DNA from: Peptoniphilus sp.
GTDB lineage: Bacteria > Bacillota > Clostridia > Tissierellales > Peptoniphilaceae
Reading direction: 5' to 3'
Assembly: GCA_029983555.1 (NCBI GenBank)
Contig: JASBZH010000006.1
Coordinates: forward strand, 1-41,337
Length of the DNA: 41,337 bases
Below the pieces are notes generated by a model. That model had not been told where the DNA came from and ran no database searches. It saw only the letters and a list, made by a program, of their open reading frames with translations. Every line of letters starts with the position of its first letter. Positions within the stretch are counted from its first letter, which is position 1. Both the position numbers and the translations under genes were made by a program. Shown piece by piece: positions 1-8,055 of the stretch.

Positions 1-29
1 ATTGCAAATACATAAACATTTTCTTCTAT

Positions 30-97
30 ATATAATAATATATTTTAGTATATTACATATCATATAAATATAATAATATATTTTAGTATATTACATA
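30..97. repeat. Two tandem copies of a 30-bp AT-rich repeat
   Basis: Positions 30-59 and 68-97 are identical over 30 bp, giving a 38-bp period, and the match continues imperfectly for a few bases. It lies beyond the terminator of the leucine-rich-repeat gene, at the window edge. It contains only A, T and a few G/C, so it may be a simple tandem duplication without function. More copies could lie outside the window. Confidence 0.7.
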
Positions 98-133
98 CCA
101 TGTAAAATTTCTAATGTATAGAATTTTAGACAT

Positions 134-163
134 AAAAAAGACGAGGTCAAGCCTCGCCTTTTA
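134..163 (-). terminator. Terminator of the leucine-rich-repeat gene
   Basis: On the minus strand a G/C-rich hairpin (GGCGAGG, loop CTTGA, CCTCGTC) is followed by a run of T. It lies about 10 bases after the stop codon of the gene at 174-764. Confidence 0.85.
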
Positions 164-173
164 ATATCAAAAT

Positions 174-764
174 TTATTTTTCTACTGTAACATTTTCTTC
201 AAAAGCTCTTTCATCGAATTTTTCGATTCCTGCTGGAAGTTTAACTTCAGAAATGTTGTTTTTCTTAAAAGCAAACATATCAAGTCTCTTTAAGTTTTCT
301 GGAAGTTTGATTTCTGTTAAATGGTTTTTGTAGAATGCAGAAACTCCAATAAATTCTACTGTATCTGGAATGTTAACTTCACCAAGTTCGTTTAGTGAAA
401 AAGCATTGTCTCCAATGAATTCAAGATTTTTAGGCATCTTAACATCTGTAAGTTTGTTTCTGTAGAATCCGTAAGCATCAATTTTCTTAACAGCATCTGG
501 AATAATAACTTCAGTTAGGTTGTTAACTCCAAAAGCATTGTATTGAATTTCTTCAACTGTTTCAGGAATAACAACAGTATTTAATTTTCTTCTATAGAAA
601 CATTGTTCTCCTATAACTCTTATTTTTGTTCCATCTGGGCCTTCTGTAGGTACTACCATATCAAAGTATCCGTTTTCTTTGATTTTATCTTTTCCCTTTC
701 TAGTCATTCCCTTAAGAACATCTCCATCAAATATAAAATCGTCAAATTCCCATGGTTTTTCCAT
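174..764 (-). CDS. Short cytoplasmic leucine-rich-repeat (BspA/LRR_5-like) protein
   Basis: A 196-residue protein of unknown role. Residues 61-192 are six consecutive 22-residue repeats with no gaps, each reading roughly L-x-x-V-x-I-P-x-x-V-x-x-I-x-x-x-A-F-x-x-N-x. This is the LRR_5 (BspA/Treponema) pattern. A degenerate seventh repeat lies around residues 35-60. The N-terminus (MEKPWEFDDF) has no signal peptide, membrane segment or sorting signal, although most proteins with this repeat are secreted or wall-bound. The start is supported by a GGGAGG ribosome site six bases upstream. The gene is alone on its transcript, with its own promoter and terminator. A protein-protein interaction role is an inference from the repeat class only. 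Confidence 0.85.
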   Translation of the reverse strand: MEKPWEFDDFIFDGDVLKGMTRKGKDKIKENGYFDMVVPTEGPDGTKIRVIGEQCFYRRKLNTVVIPETVEEIQYNAFGVNNLTEVIIPDAVKKIDAYGFYRNKLTDVKMPKNLEFIGDNAFSLNELGEVNIPDTVEFIGVSAFYKNHLTEIKLPENLKRLDMFAFKKNNISEVKLPAGIEKFDERAFEENVTVEK

Positions 765-804
765 ATGTATCCTCCCTACTAATATAATAATTACCTTCCC
801 ATTT

Positions 805-833
805 ATTATAGCACATCTGAATTTAATTATAAA
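805..833 (-). promoter_or_regulatory. Promoter of the leucine-rich-repeat gene (extended -10)
   Basis: On the minus strand TTTATA (828-833), a 17-base spacer, then TATAAT (805-810) preceded by TGC, an extended -10 element. Transcription would start about 35 bases upstream of the ATG at 764. Confidence 0.65.
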
Positions 834-1067
834 GCAGAGGCTCGCAAACTAGCTATAATAAACGTTTTTGTAACTATTTCAAAATTGTTTTACTATAAGT
901 TTTTTATTTCATTATTTTTTTACTAATTAACTATTTTGTCTCTTATAAATTATAATTTTTTAAAAATTTTAACTAAATTTTGCTTAAATTAATGAACTTA
1001 AATTTTTAATTTTCTACTATTATATTAATATAATTAAATCCTTATATTTCATAAACGCAAAGAGTGC
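834..1067. other. AT-rich intergenic region between divergent promoters
   Basis: About 230 bases between the leucine-rich-repeat promoter and the murA promoter. I see no ORF with a ribosome site, no hairpin with a T run and no recognisable riboswitch. Confidence 0.5.
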
Positions 1068-1119
1068 TTTATATATTCATATTTTCTATGATATAATAGA
1101 AGTAATATAAATTAGGAGG
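1068..1119 (+). promoter_or_regulatory. Promoter and ribosome site of murA
   Basis: TATAAT at 1092-1097 with a weak TTTATA 18 bases upstream (1068-1073). A consensus AGGAGG at 1114-1119 lies eight bases before a TTG start codon and decides that start. Confidence 0.55.
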
Positions 1120-1127
1120 TTATCCTT

Positions 1128-2387
1128 TTGGAAAAAATTTTAGTCAAACCAAATGGACCGCTTAAGGGAAGCGTGAGAATTTCTGGTGCAAAAAATGCCG
1201 CTCTTCCAATTCTTGCTGCTTCAATCTTAGGAACAGAAGAAATCGTATTGGAAGACGTACCAGAACTTAAAGACGTTGAAATTATTACAGAGGTCTTAAG
1301 AGGTTTAGGTTTAAAGATAAAAAAAGATAAAAACACACTTACAATAGATCCCAAGGGTTTAAATTCATATGAAACAGATTACGAGCTGATGAGCAAGATG
1401 AGAGCATCTTTCTTAGTTATGGGGCCGCTTTTAGCTCGACTTTCTAAAGCGTACAATTCATTGCCTGGCGGATGTAATATTGGTTCTCGTCCAATTGATC
1501 TACACTTAAAGGGATTTAGTGCTCTTGGCGCTAAAATCACTATGACTCACGGCGAGATAAAGGCAGAGGCAGAAAAGTTAATTGGAAATAGAATTTATCT
1601 CGATTTTCCTTCTGTAGGAGCAACTGAAAATATAATGATGGCTGCTGTACTAGCAGAGGGCGAAACAACTTTAGAAAACTGCGCAATGGAACCGGAAATT
1701 GTCGATCTTGCAAACTTCTTAAACAAGATGGGTGCAAGAGTAATGGGCGCAGGCACATCAACTATAAAGATAAAGGGTGTTGAAAAGTTAACTGGATGCA
1801 ATCATCAAATAATTCCTGACAGAATCGAGGCAGGCACTTTTATGGTGGCTTCTGCAATAACTCAAGGTGACATTGAAATAGATAATGTAATAACATCACA
1901 CCTAAAGTCTGTAATTGCAAAGCTTGAAGAGTGCGGAGTTGAAATTAAGACAAATGGCAGCAAAATTAGAGTAATTGGACGCGAAAACTTAAAGCCAATT
2001 GCCATAAAGACGCTTCCTCATCCAGGATTCCCAACAGATTTACAAGCTCAATTTATGTCTCTTCTAACTCAAGTTGAAGGCCAGTCTTCTATAATAGAGA
2101 CGGTATTTGAAAACAGATTCATGCACGCAGATGAATTGATAAAAATGGGTGCAAGTATCAAAGTTATAGATAGAGAAGCACTGATTACGGGTAAGAGTAA
2201 GTTATATGGATCAAAGGTGCGAGCAACCGATTTAAGAGCGGGTGCTGCGCTAATCCTTGCAGCTCTTGTAAGTGAAGGTGAAACTGAAATTTCAGATATC
2301 TATCACATCGACAGAGGCTACGAAAAGATCGAAGAGAAATTTAGGAAATTAGGTGCCAAAATTGAGAGAATAGAAAAGGAGAATTAA
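1128..2387 (+). CDS. murA: UDP-N-acetylglucosamine 1-carboxyvinyltransferase
   Basis: First committed step of peptidoglycan synthesis: transfers enolpyruvate from PEP to UDP-GlcNAc in the cytoplasm. The 419-residue length is normal for MurA. Residues 20-25 (GAKNAA) carry the conserved Lys22-Asn23 pair. PGGCNIGSRP around residue 116 holds the catalytic cysteine that fosfomycin alkylates, so the enzyme has Cys and not the Asp of resistant lineages. The start is TTG at 1128, chosen because AGGAGG sits eight bases upstream. The stop codon directly abuts the ATG of the following lipoprotein gene, so the two are co-transcribed. Many Firmicutes carry two MurA paralogues and this could be either one. 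Confidence 0.96.
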   Translation: MEKILVKPNGPLKGSVRISGAKNAALPILAASILGTEEIVLEDVPELKDVEIITEVLRGLGLKIKKDKNTLTIDPKGLNSYETDYELMSKMRASFLVMGPLLARLSKAYNSLPGGCNIGSRPIDLHLKGFSALGAKITMTHGEIKAEAEKLIGNRIYLDFPSVGATENIMMAAVLAEGETTLENCAMEPEIVDLANFLNKMGARVMGAGTSTIKIKGVEKLTGCNHQIIPDRIEAGTFMVASAITQGDIEIDNVITSHLKSVIAKLEECGVEIKTNGSKIRVIGRENLKPIAIKTLPHPGFPTDLQAQFMSLLTQVEGQSSIIETVFENRFMHADELIKMGASIKVIDREALITGKSKLYGSKVRATDLRAGAALILAALVSEGETEISDIYHIDRGYEKIEEKFRKLGAKIERIEKEN

Positions 2388-3911
2388 ATGAAAAAATTTG
2401 GAATAGTTCTTTTAGTCCTATCACTTGTCTTTTTGACAGCATGTTCAGGGGGAAAAGAAAAAACTGGTGAAGATCCAGTGCTAAAAGTTGCAGTTTCTGA
2501 AGACACATCTACACTTGATACTGCGACAGTAAATGACGACTATGCAGAAAATATTATCATTCAAGTTTATGACACATTAGTAAAGAGAAATCCAGACGGA
2601 GAAATTGTAAATTCGCTTGCTGAGTCAATCGAAAACCCAGACCCAACAACTTATGAAATCAAACTTCGCGACGGAGTTAAGTTTTCCAATGGAGATCCAC
2701 TAACTGTTGATGATGTAATATTTACTTTAAAAAGAGCAGCAGCTACAGAAAAGTTTAGCTCATTTTATGGAAATATAATTCCAGACTCTTATGAAAAAGT
2801 TGACGATTTGACTTTAAAATTTAAGCTTGCAAAACCTGATGCTGCATTTTTAAGTTCACTTTCTCACCCAGCAGTTTCAATATTGTCACAAAAATTTATT
2901 GAAGGTGGAGCAGATCCAAACACTGAAATGATGGGAACAGGTCCATTTGTATTAGACGAATGGGTTCAAAACGACCACGCAACTTTTTCTAGAAACGAAA
3001 ATTATTGGGGAGATATGCCAAAGATTTCTGGAATCGAGATGAAAGTAATTCCAGAGGCTTCCCAAAGAATTATTGAACTTGAAAGTGGCGGAGTTGATCT
3101 TGCTTATAAGATTGACCCTAATGATTTAGAAACAATTGAAGGAAATGACGACATCAATGTTTTAAAAAGACTTGATAATTCAATCCACTTTATAGGATTT
3201 AACATGTCAAAGGCACCTTTTAACAACAAAGCTGCTAGAGAAGCGATGATAAATGCAATAGACATGAACTCAATTTTTGAAACAGTTTATCTTGACAGTG
3301 GAAAACTAGCTACAAGTCCAATAAATCCTAACTTCAAATATTCAATTGCAGACGATTTAAAACCGAATGCAGTTAACAAAGAAAAAGCCAAAGAGCTTTT
3401 CCAAGAAGCAGGAATGGGCGAAGGCACAGCACTTTCAATCTACACATCTGATAACACACAAAGAGTCAACGTAGCTACTATGATGCAAGACCAACTCAGT
3501 GAGTATGGAATTAACTTAGATGTACAAAGACTTGAATGGGGAGCTTTTATAGACGCCCTAAAAGCATCTGAACACGATATGTTCATCATGAGCTGGAACC
3601 CATCAATAGTTGATCCACACTACGAACTACTTCAACCATTCCACTCATCAAACTCAGGTAATGGACCAAATTATATGTACTATACAAATCCTGAACTTGA
3701 TAAACTAATTGAAGCGGGTATATCAACTCTCGATGAAAAAGAAAGAGCAGAAATTTATAAAAAGGCACAAGAAATGGTAAATGAAGACATGCCAATGCTC
3801 TACATCTGCTACGGTGAAACTATAGTAGCTGCGAACAAAAATGTAGATGGACTCAAACTTCTTCCTAAATATCCACAAGAATTAAAAGATGTAACAGTTG
3901 CAGAAAAATAA
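2388..3911 (+). CDS. Peptide/nickel-type ABC transporter substrate-binding lipoprotein (family 5)
   Basis: A 507-residue extracytoplasmic solute-binding protein of the OppA/DppA class. Residues 1-19 are a lipoprotein signal peptide ending in the lipobox LTAC, so Cys19 would be lipidated and the protein anchored on the outer face of the membrane. The mature part has the family-5 features: an N-terminal segment with a VYDTLV motif, then LRDGVKFSNGDPLTVDDV, then a region where bound ligand is enclosed. The start codon directly follows the murA stop, with AAAGGAGA inside the end of murA as ribosome site. No permease or ATPase genes are adjacent, so it must work with a transporter encoded elsewhere. 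The ligand may be oligopeptides, possibly wall peptides given the murA linkage, which is an inference. Confidence 0.92.
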   Translation: MKKFGIVLLVLSLVFLTACSGGKEKTGEDPVLKVAVSEDTSTLDTATVNDDYAENIIIQVYDTLVKRNPDGEIVNSLAESIENPDPTTYEIKLRDGVKFSNGDPLTVDDVIFTLKRAAATEKFSSFYGNIIPDSYEKVDDLTLKFKLAKPDAAFLSSLSHPAVSILSQKFIEGGADPNTEMMGTGPFVLDEWVQNDHATFSRNENYWGDMPKISGIEMKVIPEASQRIIELESGGVDLAYKIDPNDLETIEGNDDINVLKRLDNSIHFIGFNMSKAPFNNKAAREAMINAIDMNSIFETVYLDSGKLATSPINPNFKYSIADDLKPNAVNKEKAKELFQEAGMGEGTALSIYTSDNTQRVNVATMMQDQLSEYGINLDVQRLEWGAFIDALKASEHDMFIMSWNPSIVDPHYELLQPFHSSNSGNGPNYMYYTNPELDKLIEAGISTLDEKERAEIYKKAQEMVNEDMPMLYICYGETIVAANKNVDGLKLLPKYPQELKDVTVAEK

Positions 3912-3922
3912 TAATTTAGCTT

Positions 3923-3955
3923 AAAAAGTTCACCAATTCTGGTGGACTTTTTTAT
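3923..3955 (+). terminator. Terminator of the murA operon
   Basis: Stem AGTTCACC / GGTGGACT (one G-U pair) with loop AATTC, followed by seven T. It lies about 12 bases after the lipoprotein gene stop. Confidence 0.9.
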
Positions 3956-4112
3956 TGCAATAATTTATATCTTACATACAACTTTTGTCACATTTAAAGG
4001 ATAGAATAAATAATAATTTCTTTTTAAAACTTCATATCTTTTAAGCCATATCCTTTAAAGTAATATAAATTGAATTTATCAATAGTTATACCCCCTTTAA
4101 AAAAATTAAAAT

Positions 4113-4148
4113 GTAAAAAAAATCTGTTAGATTTTCCCAACAGATTTT
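4113..4148 (-). terminator. Terminator of the small membrane protein gene
   Basis: On the minus strand AAAATCTGTT, a ten-base loop, AACAGATTTT and a T run. It lies about 45 bases beyond the stop codon at 4194. Confidence 0.8.
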
Positions 4149-4193
4149 AAAGTCTTTATATTATTAAATTATCTTAAAATTAGATTTATTTTC

Positions 4194-4394
4194 TCATTCT
4201 ACATTTTTCTTTTTTAAATATATTAGAGTTGTAGATACCCAAATAATCATAAAAATTAAGAAATGCAAAATTTTGTATTTCATTATATTTAAGTCTAATT
4301 CAAATGCTCCTATAAGAATTGCACCTATAATTGTATGTAGCACAAATCCATAAACAAGTGCTATTAAAATTTTAATTAACTTATCTTTTTTCAA
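4194..4394 (-). CDS. Small two-helix membrane protein, function unknown
   Basis: 66 residues with a lysine-rich N-terminus (MKKDKLIK), a hydrophobic segment around residues 8-30, a short polar turn, a second segment around 40-60 and a KKKN tail. I do not recognise a family. It looks genuine because a good promoter (4490-4518) precedes it and a terminator follows it. The start is TTG at 4394. The nearest ribosome-site-like sequence (GGAG) is 12 bases away. The TTG overlaps the stop codon of a possible 19-codon leader ORF, which would supply ribosomes by coupling. Confidence 0.6.
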   Translation of the reverse strand: MKKDKLIKILIALVYGFVLHTIIGAILIGAFELDLNIMKYKILHFLIFMIIWVSTTLIYLKKKNVE

Positions 4395-4450
4395 TAACTA
4401 TACACGCTCCAAAATATAAGAAACCTCTTTACTATTACTTCTTTAGGCAT
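4391..4450 (-). CDS. Possible 19-codon leader peptide upstream of the small membrane protein
   Basis: ATG at 4450 is preceded by AAAGGT five bases upstream and opens a 19-codon frame (MPKEVIVKRFLIFWSVYSY). Its TGA (4393-4391) overlaps the TTG start (4394-4392) of the downstream membrane protein. The overlap, the ribosome site and the position within the predicted leader RNA suggest a coupled upstream ORF. It is very short and unsupported by homology, so it could be chance. Confidence 0.35.
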   Translation of the reverse strand: MPKEVIVKRFLIFWSVYSY

Positions 4451-4489
4451 CTTACCTTTTACTTATGATTGATTTACCTAGCCTTTATA

Positions 4490-4518
4490 ATAATATCATT
4501 TCTAAATACTTAGTGCAA
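4490..4518 (-). promoter_or_regulatory. Promoter of the small membrane protein transcript
   Basis: On the minus strand TTGCAC (4513-4518), a 17-base spacer and TATTAT (4490-4495). The predicted start near 4483 gives a leader of about 90 bases before the TTG start at 4394. Confidence 0.6.
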
Positions 4519-4619
4519 ATTATAATTAAAATCTAAATCCAATTTTATTATTTTTAGTTACTCACTAAAATTTTTACGCACTAAAGATTAATCAAGAAAG
4601 CTTTAGATGAATTTAAGCA

Positions 4620-4650
4620 TAAAAAATCCCCGGCTTAACCGGGGAAGTTT
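4620..4650 (-). terminator. Terminator of the hgdCAB operon
   Basis: Minus strand CCCCGG, loop TTAAG, CCGGGG followed by ATTTTTTAT. The GC-pure stem lies directly after the hgdB stop codon at 4659. Confidence 0.93.
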
Positions 4651-4658
4651 AATCTAAA

Positions 4659-5807
4659 TTAGATTCTATTTAATTGAACAACATCTGTGAATGTTTCAAG
4701 TTGTGTTCTAACTTGTCCAAAGTCAGTCATTTGTTGGTCATAACCCATTTTAATTAGAGGGATACCTGCTTTTTCATAAGCTTTTTTAAGAGATGGATAT
4801 TCCATTTCTTCTGTATCGTTAAATGTCATCATAAATAATAGACATCCATCAGCGTCGTTATCTTTTGCAAGATTTACAACATATTCTGGTCTCTTCCAAA
4901 TGTCTGGATCGTATAGAATTGGGTCTTCGTCCATTCTTGCGAATTGGTCAGCTAGAGCCATGTATGGATCTTCGATTGATGTGTCAATATCAACTTTAAG
5001 TGCTCTTGATTCATGTGCAACATCATCTGCTACTACGCAAATGTTGTATTCGTCAAGTACATTAAGAAGTCCTGGGTTATCAGTGATAATACCAGAAGTT
5101 ACTACTCTTGGTGCAGAGCTTTCTTCTTTTGGAAGTTCTTTAAGTGCGTCGATTAATTCTTTAAGCATCTTGTTGTGTTCATCTTTCATCATAAAGTAAG
5201 AAGATTTAAGAACATAACATCTGTCTGATGCTTTTATTGTGTTAGGATAATCTCCACACATTTTAATGAATTCTCTCTTAAGAGCTCTGTTTTCATTGTA
5301 AACTTCAAAAGCTTCTTTAAGTTTTTCGTCAGTGATTTCAACATCACAGATTTCTTCAAGTCTTTCTGCTGCTTGTTTAAAGATTTTAGCATTGTAAACT
5401 TTACCAAATTCTTCTTTTCTGTGTTGAGCGTGGTTTAAAAATACCATAGGGATCTTTTTACCTGCAGAAACTTTGTAGTTTTGAGAAAGTGGTCTTAGTG
5501 TGTCATCAAGTGTTGTTAGCATTGATGCGCTAAGTCCGTCTAAAGATCCATCAAGAGCCATTTCTAAGCATCTTAATGCTAGTGAATAATAGAATGTTGG
5601 GAAGTAGTTTTTAGCTTTGTCTATTGGACCACGTCCGCCCCATACTCCGTATGGAAGCATTCCACCTGCATAGATAATTTCTTCAGGAGCGTAGTAAGGG
5701 AAAACTCCTACTGCTTTTATTCCTTTGTCTAGATACTTGTCTAGTTGTTGTCTTGGATTTTCTGCTATATCTTTAAATTCTTTTAATAAATTTTTTATAT
5801 CAGTCAT
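4659..5807 (-). CDS. hgdB: (R)-2-hydroxyglutaryl-CoA dehydratase, beta subunit
   Basis: Component D subunit of the enzyme that removes water from (R)-2-hydroxyglutaryl-CoA to give glutaconyl-CoA through a ketyl radical. 382 residues, the usual length for HgdB. Family landmarks are YYAPEEIIYAGGMLPYGVWG (38-57), LRPLSQNYKV (104-113), DDVAHESRAL (261-270) and GYDQQMTDFGQVRT (355-368). The ATG at 5807 is preferred over a TTG 12 bases upstream because GAGGTG lies four bases before it. It follows hgdA by 12 bases. Oddity: the positions that hold cluster-binding cysteines in many relatives are Tyr73/74, Asp101 and Asn330 here, so this subunit probably binds no [4Fe-4S] cluster. Family assignment is certain. 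The cluster statement rests on remembered family motifs. Confidence 0.95.
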   Translation of the reverse strand: MTDIKNLLKEFKDIAENPRQQLDKYLDKGIKAVGVFPYYAPEEIIYAGGMLPYGVWGGRGPIDKAKNYFPTFYYSLALRCLEMALDGSLDGLSASMLTTLDDTLRPLSQNYKVSAGKKIPMVFLNHAQHRKEEFGKVYNAKIFKQAAERLEEICDVEITDEKLKEAFEVYNENRALKREFIKMCGDYPNTIKASDRCYVLKSSYFMMKDEHNKMLKELIDALKELPKEESSAPRVVTSGIITDNPGLLNVLDEYNICVVADDVAHESRALKVDIDTSIEDPYMALADQFARMDEDPILYDPDIWKRPEYVVNLAKDNDADGCLLFMMTFNDTEEMEYPSLKKAYEKAGIPLIKMGYDQQMTDFGQVRTQLETFTDVVQLNRI

Positions 5808-5819
5808 TTTGCACCTCAA

Positions 5820-7142
5820 TTAAATAGTAGTTTTTGACCAGTCAGTTTCTTTAGTATTGTCAAAGTTAGTATATACGTCTTCGCCTTTTGCTTCTCTATC
5901 TGCTTTTCTTTCGTTCATGATTTCAACTAAACCTTGAACTCTAGTTTTATATTGTTCTTGTGAGAAGTTTCTTTCGTCTGCTTGGTCACCGTCAAAGTGA
6001 ACTACTGGTATATCAAGGTCTTCTCTCCATCTTCTTTCGATTTCAGGCATTGCTCCTGACCATGGTTTACATGATCTGTTGTAGTTAACAAGTGCTCCAG
6101 AAACTCCGTTTTCTTTAGCCATTGTTTCTCTCCATTCAACACCATCTTCGATACATACTGAACATGGAGCTTTACAGTAAGCTGCAGCCATTTCTCTTAC
6201 AGTTGAATATCTAAATCCAAATGCTGGAGCGTATACAACTGCCGTTACGTTGACACCACTTTGTTTTAATGGTTCAAATAATTTTCTTAGTCCTGGCCAG
6301 CAAGGAATTCCTTCAAATAGAATTCTGTGTTCTTCTGGGTATTCCCATGTAGAAGTTCCTTCTCTTACTGATTGTTCATATTCTTCTGCTAGAAGTTCAA
6401 ATCCTTCTGCTGCGTCAAGTTCACATCTTGCTGCTACGATATCAGCCATGTGGTTGAATAGGTCGAATCCAGAAAGTGGAGATGGTTTATAAGCCATGTA
6501 TGAACATGCTTTTAGCCAAGCTGCTGCAGTTCTATTAGCAATGTCGCAAGCTTCTTGGAATTTAGATTCATCAAATTTCTTTCCTGTAAGTTCTTCTAAT
6601 TGGTGAATAGCATATTCGAATTGACCCATTAAGTAATCAACTTTTTCCTCTGGCACATCTACTGTGTTTTGGAAAGGAATATCAACCATGATCATTGGTA
6701 TGTCATGCATTCTTGCAATGTTTTCGTACCATTTTGTCATCATATTACAGATATTGTTACAGCATAGTACAAAGTCTGGTTGTGGCATTTTTCTTGAGTC
6801 AGTAGGTTCTCCTGCTGCGTATGCAAGTGAAATTCTAGCATAACCACAAATGTCGTTATCGTATCCCATATCTTCTGCTGCTTGGCAAAGTCTTAATCCG
6901 TCTTTTTTAGCTGCTGTAGTAGCTGCGTGGTTTTCAGGATATACTGCGTGTAGATCAAATGCCTTAGCAAGTTCTATTGGGAATTTAGATGAGCACCATC
7001 CTACTAATTCTCCGTTGTGTTTTGCATCCCAAGCTGCTCCGTATACTCTATCAACAACATTTCTTAGAGCTTGAGCTGCTGGAATATGTCCTTCTACTGG
7101 TCTTGGTTTCTTTCCTGGTATTTTTTGAATTTTTTCAGCCAT
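5820..7142 (-). CDS. hgdA: (R)-2-hydroxyglutaryl-CoA dehydratase, alpha subunit
   Basis: Partner of HgdB in component D of the dehydratase. 440 residues. The three conserved cysteine regions expected to ligate the [4Fe-4S] cluster are present: DICGYAR (Cys99), LCCNNIC (Cys127, Cys128 or Cys132) and RSCKPWSG (Cys358). Other landmarks are GWCSSKFPIELAKA (48-61), the PENHAA segment (69-74) and TKWYENIARMHDIPMI (136-151). The ATG at 7142 has AGGAGG seven bases upstream. It sits between hgdC (22-base gap) and hgdB (12-base gap), the standard order of activator then dehydratase. It is one electron-transfer unit with HgdC, which injects a single electron at the cost of ATP. Confidence 0.96.
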   Translation of the reverse strand: MAEKIQKIPGKKPRPVEGHIPAAQALRNVVDRVYGAAWDAKHNGELVGWCSSKFPIELAKAFDLHAVYPENHAATTAAKKDGLRLCQAAEDMGYDNDICGYARISLAYAAGEPTDSRKMPQPDFVLCCNNICNMMTKWYENIARMHDIPMIMVDIPFQNTVDVPEEKVDYLMGQFEYAIHQLEELTGKKFDESKFQEACDIANRTAAAWLKACSYMAYKPSPLSGFDLFNHMADIVAARCELDAAEGFELLAEEYEQSVREGTSTWEYPEEHRILFEGIPCWPGLRKLFEPLKQSGVNVTAVVYAPAFGFRYSTVREMAAAYCKAPCSVCIEDGVEWRETMAKENGVSGALVNYNRSCKPWSGAMPEIERRWREDLDIPVVHFDGDQADERNFSQEQYKTRVQGLVEIMNERKADREAKGEDVYTNFDNTKETDWSKTTI

Positions 7143-7164
7143 ACTTATCCTCCTAAAGTATTAA

Positions 7165-7977
7165 TTATGCATTAGCCTGTTTCTTTTCAATCAATTGTTG
7201 TTTTTGATATGCAAATAATGCTGCACCTAGTGCACCATTTAATTGACAATATGGTGAAGTGTGAATTTTATGTCCTGTATTTCTTTCAAGTGCTCTTTTC
7301 ATTCCATCATTAAGAGCAACTCCACCTGTAAATACTATATCATCATTAAGTCCAACTCTTTTTGCAAGAGATCCAACTCTTGCTGCAATTGAATTGTGTA
7401 TTCCCTTAACGATATCTTCTATTTTAGCACCGCTTGCAAGTTGAGATATAACTTCGGACTCAGCAAAAACTGTGCAAGTTGATGAAATAGTTACATCTTG
7501 TGTAGCTTTTTCATCTAATTCTTGAAGTTCAGAGATATCCACTTCAAGAACTCTAGCTATAACGTCCAAGAATCTTCCTGTACCTGCCGCGCATTTATCA
7601 TTCATTACAAAATTTTCTAACATGCCGTTATTTCCTATCTTAAGAGCTTTGGCATCTTGGCCACCAATATCTATAATAGTCTTTACATTAGGAAACAAAA
7701 AATAAGCTCCCTTGGCATGACAAGAAAGTTCTGACATTTGAGAGTCTGCTCCTTTAAGAGCATTTCTTCCATATCCAGTTGCCATTACATAGGATATGTC
7801 TTCTCTATTTATTTTAGAAGACTTTAAAGTCTCACTAATTGTTCTAGATGGTCCGCTTGTTCCAGCCCCAACATCTATAACAGATGTAGCGATTATATCT
7901 TTACCATCTTTTAAAATTATACTTTTGGACGCTGTCGAACCTATGTCGACCCCCATAGTATAAACGGCTTTTGCCAT
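7165..7977 (-). CDS. hgdC: ATP-dependent activator of 2-hydroxyglutaryl-CoA dehydratase
   Basis: Component A, a homodimeric ASKHA-fold ATPase that takes an electron from ferredoxin or flavodoxin and delivers it at very low potential to HgdAB. 270 residues against about 260 in the classical protein. The phosphate-binding loop is GVDIGSTASK (9-18), a second nucleotide motif is IIDIGGQDAK (101-110), and the third is VFTGGVALN near residue 229. Cys129 (NDKCAAGTGRF) and Cys168 (STCTVFAESEV) are the two residues per subunit that hold the dimer-bridging [4Fe-4S] cluster. The ATG at 7977 follows GAGGGGA. It is first in its operon, downstream of a near-consensus promoter. A paralogous activator domain occurs in the fusion gene at 25560. 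Confidence 0.97.
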   Translation of the reverse strand: MAKAVYTMGVDIGSTASKSIILKDGKDIIATSVIDVGAGTSGPSRTISETLKSSKINREDISYVMATGYGRNALKGADSQMSELSCHAKGAYFLFPNVKTIIDIGGQDAKALKIGNNGMLENFVMNDKCAAGTGRFLDVIARVLEVDISELQELDEKATQDVTISSTCTVFAESEVISQLASGAKIEDIVKGIHNSIAARVGSLAKRVGLNDDIVFTGGVALNDGMKRALERNTGHKIHTSPYCQLNGALGAALFAYQKQQLIEKKQANA

Positions 7978-8025
7978 AAAATCCCCTCTTTATTTAAAAA
8001 TATTGCATCATCCTTGCTCATTTTT

Positions 8026-8054
8026 ATTGTACTATGAATTGTAAATTTTGTCAA
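8026..8054 (-). promoter_or_regulatory. Promoter of the hgdCAB operon
   Basis: Minus strand TTGACA (8049-8054), exactly 17 bases, TACAAT (8026-8031). The predicted start is near 8019, leaving a leader of about 40 bases before hgdC. It matches the consensus closely, as expected for an abundant catabolic enzyme. Confidence 0.85.
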
Positions 8055-8055
8055 A

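Noticed and set aside
1..97. CRISPR array
   Set aside because: Two copies of a 30-bp AT repeat with an 8-base gap do not make a repeat-spacer structure and no cas genes are present.
7945..8023. Short minus-strand ATG frame beginning at the hgdC transcription start and running into hgdC out of frame
   Set aside because: It starts almost at the predicted RNA 5' end with no ribosome site, so I regard it as chance.
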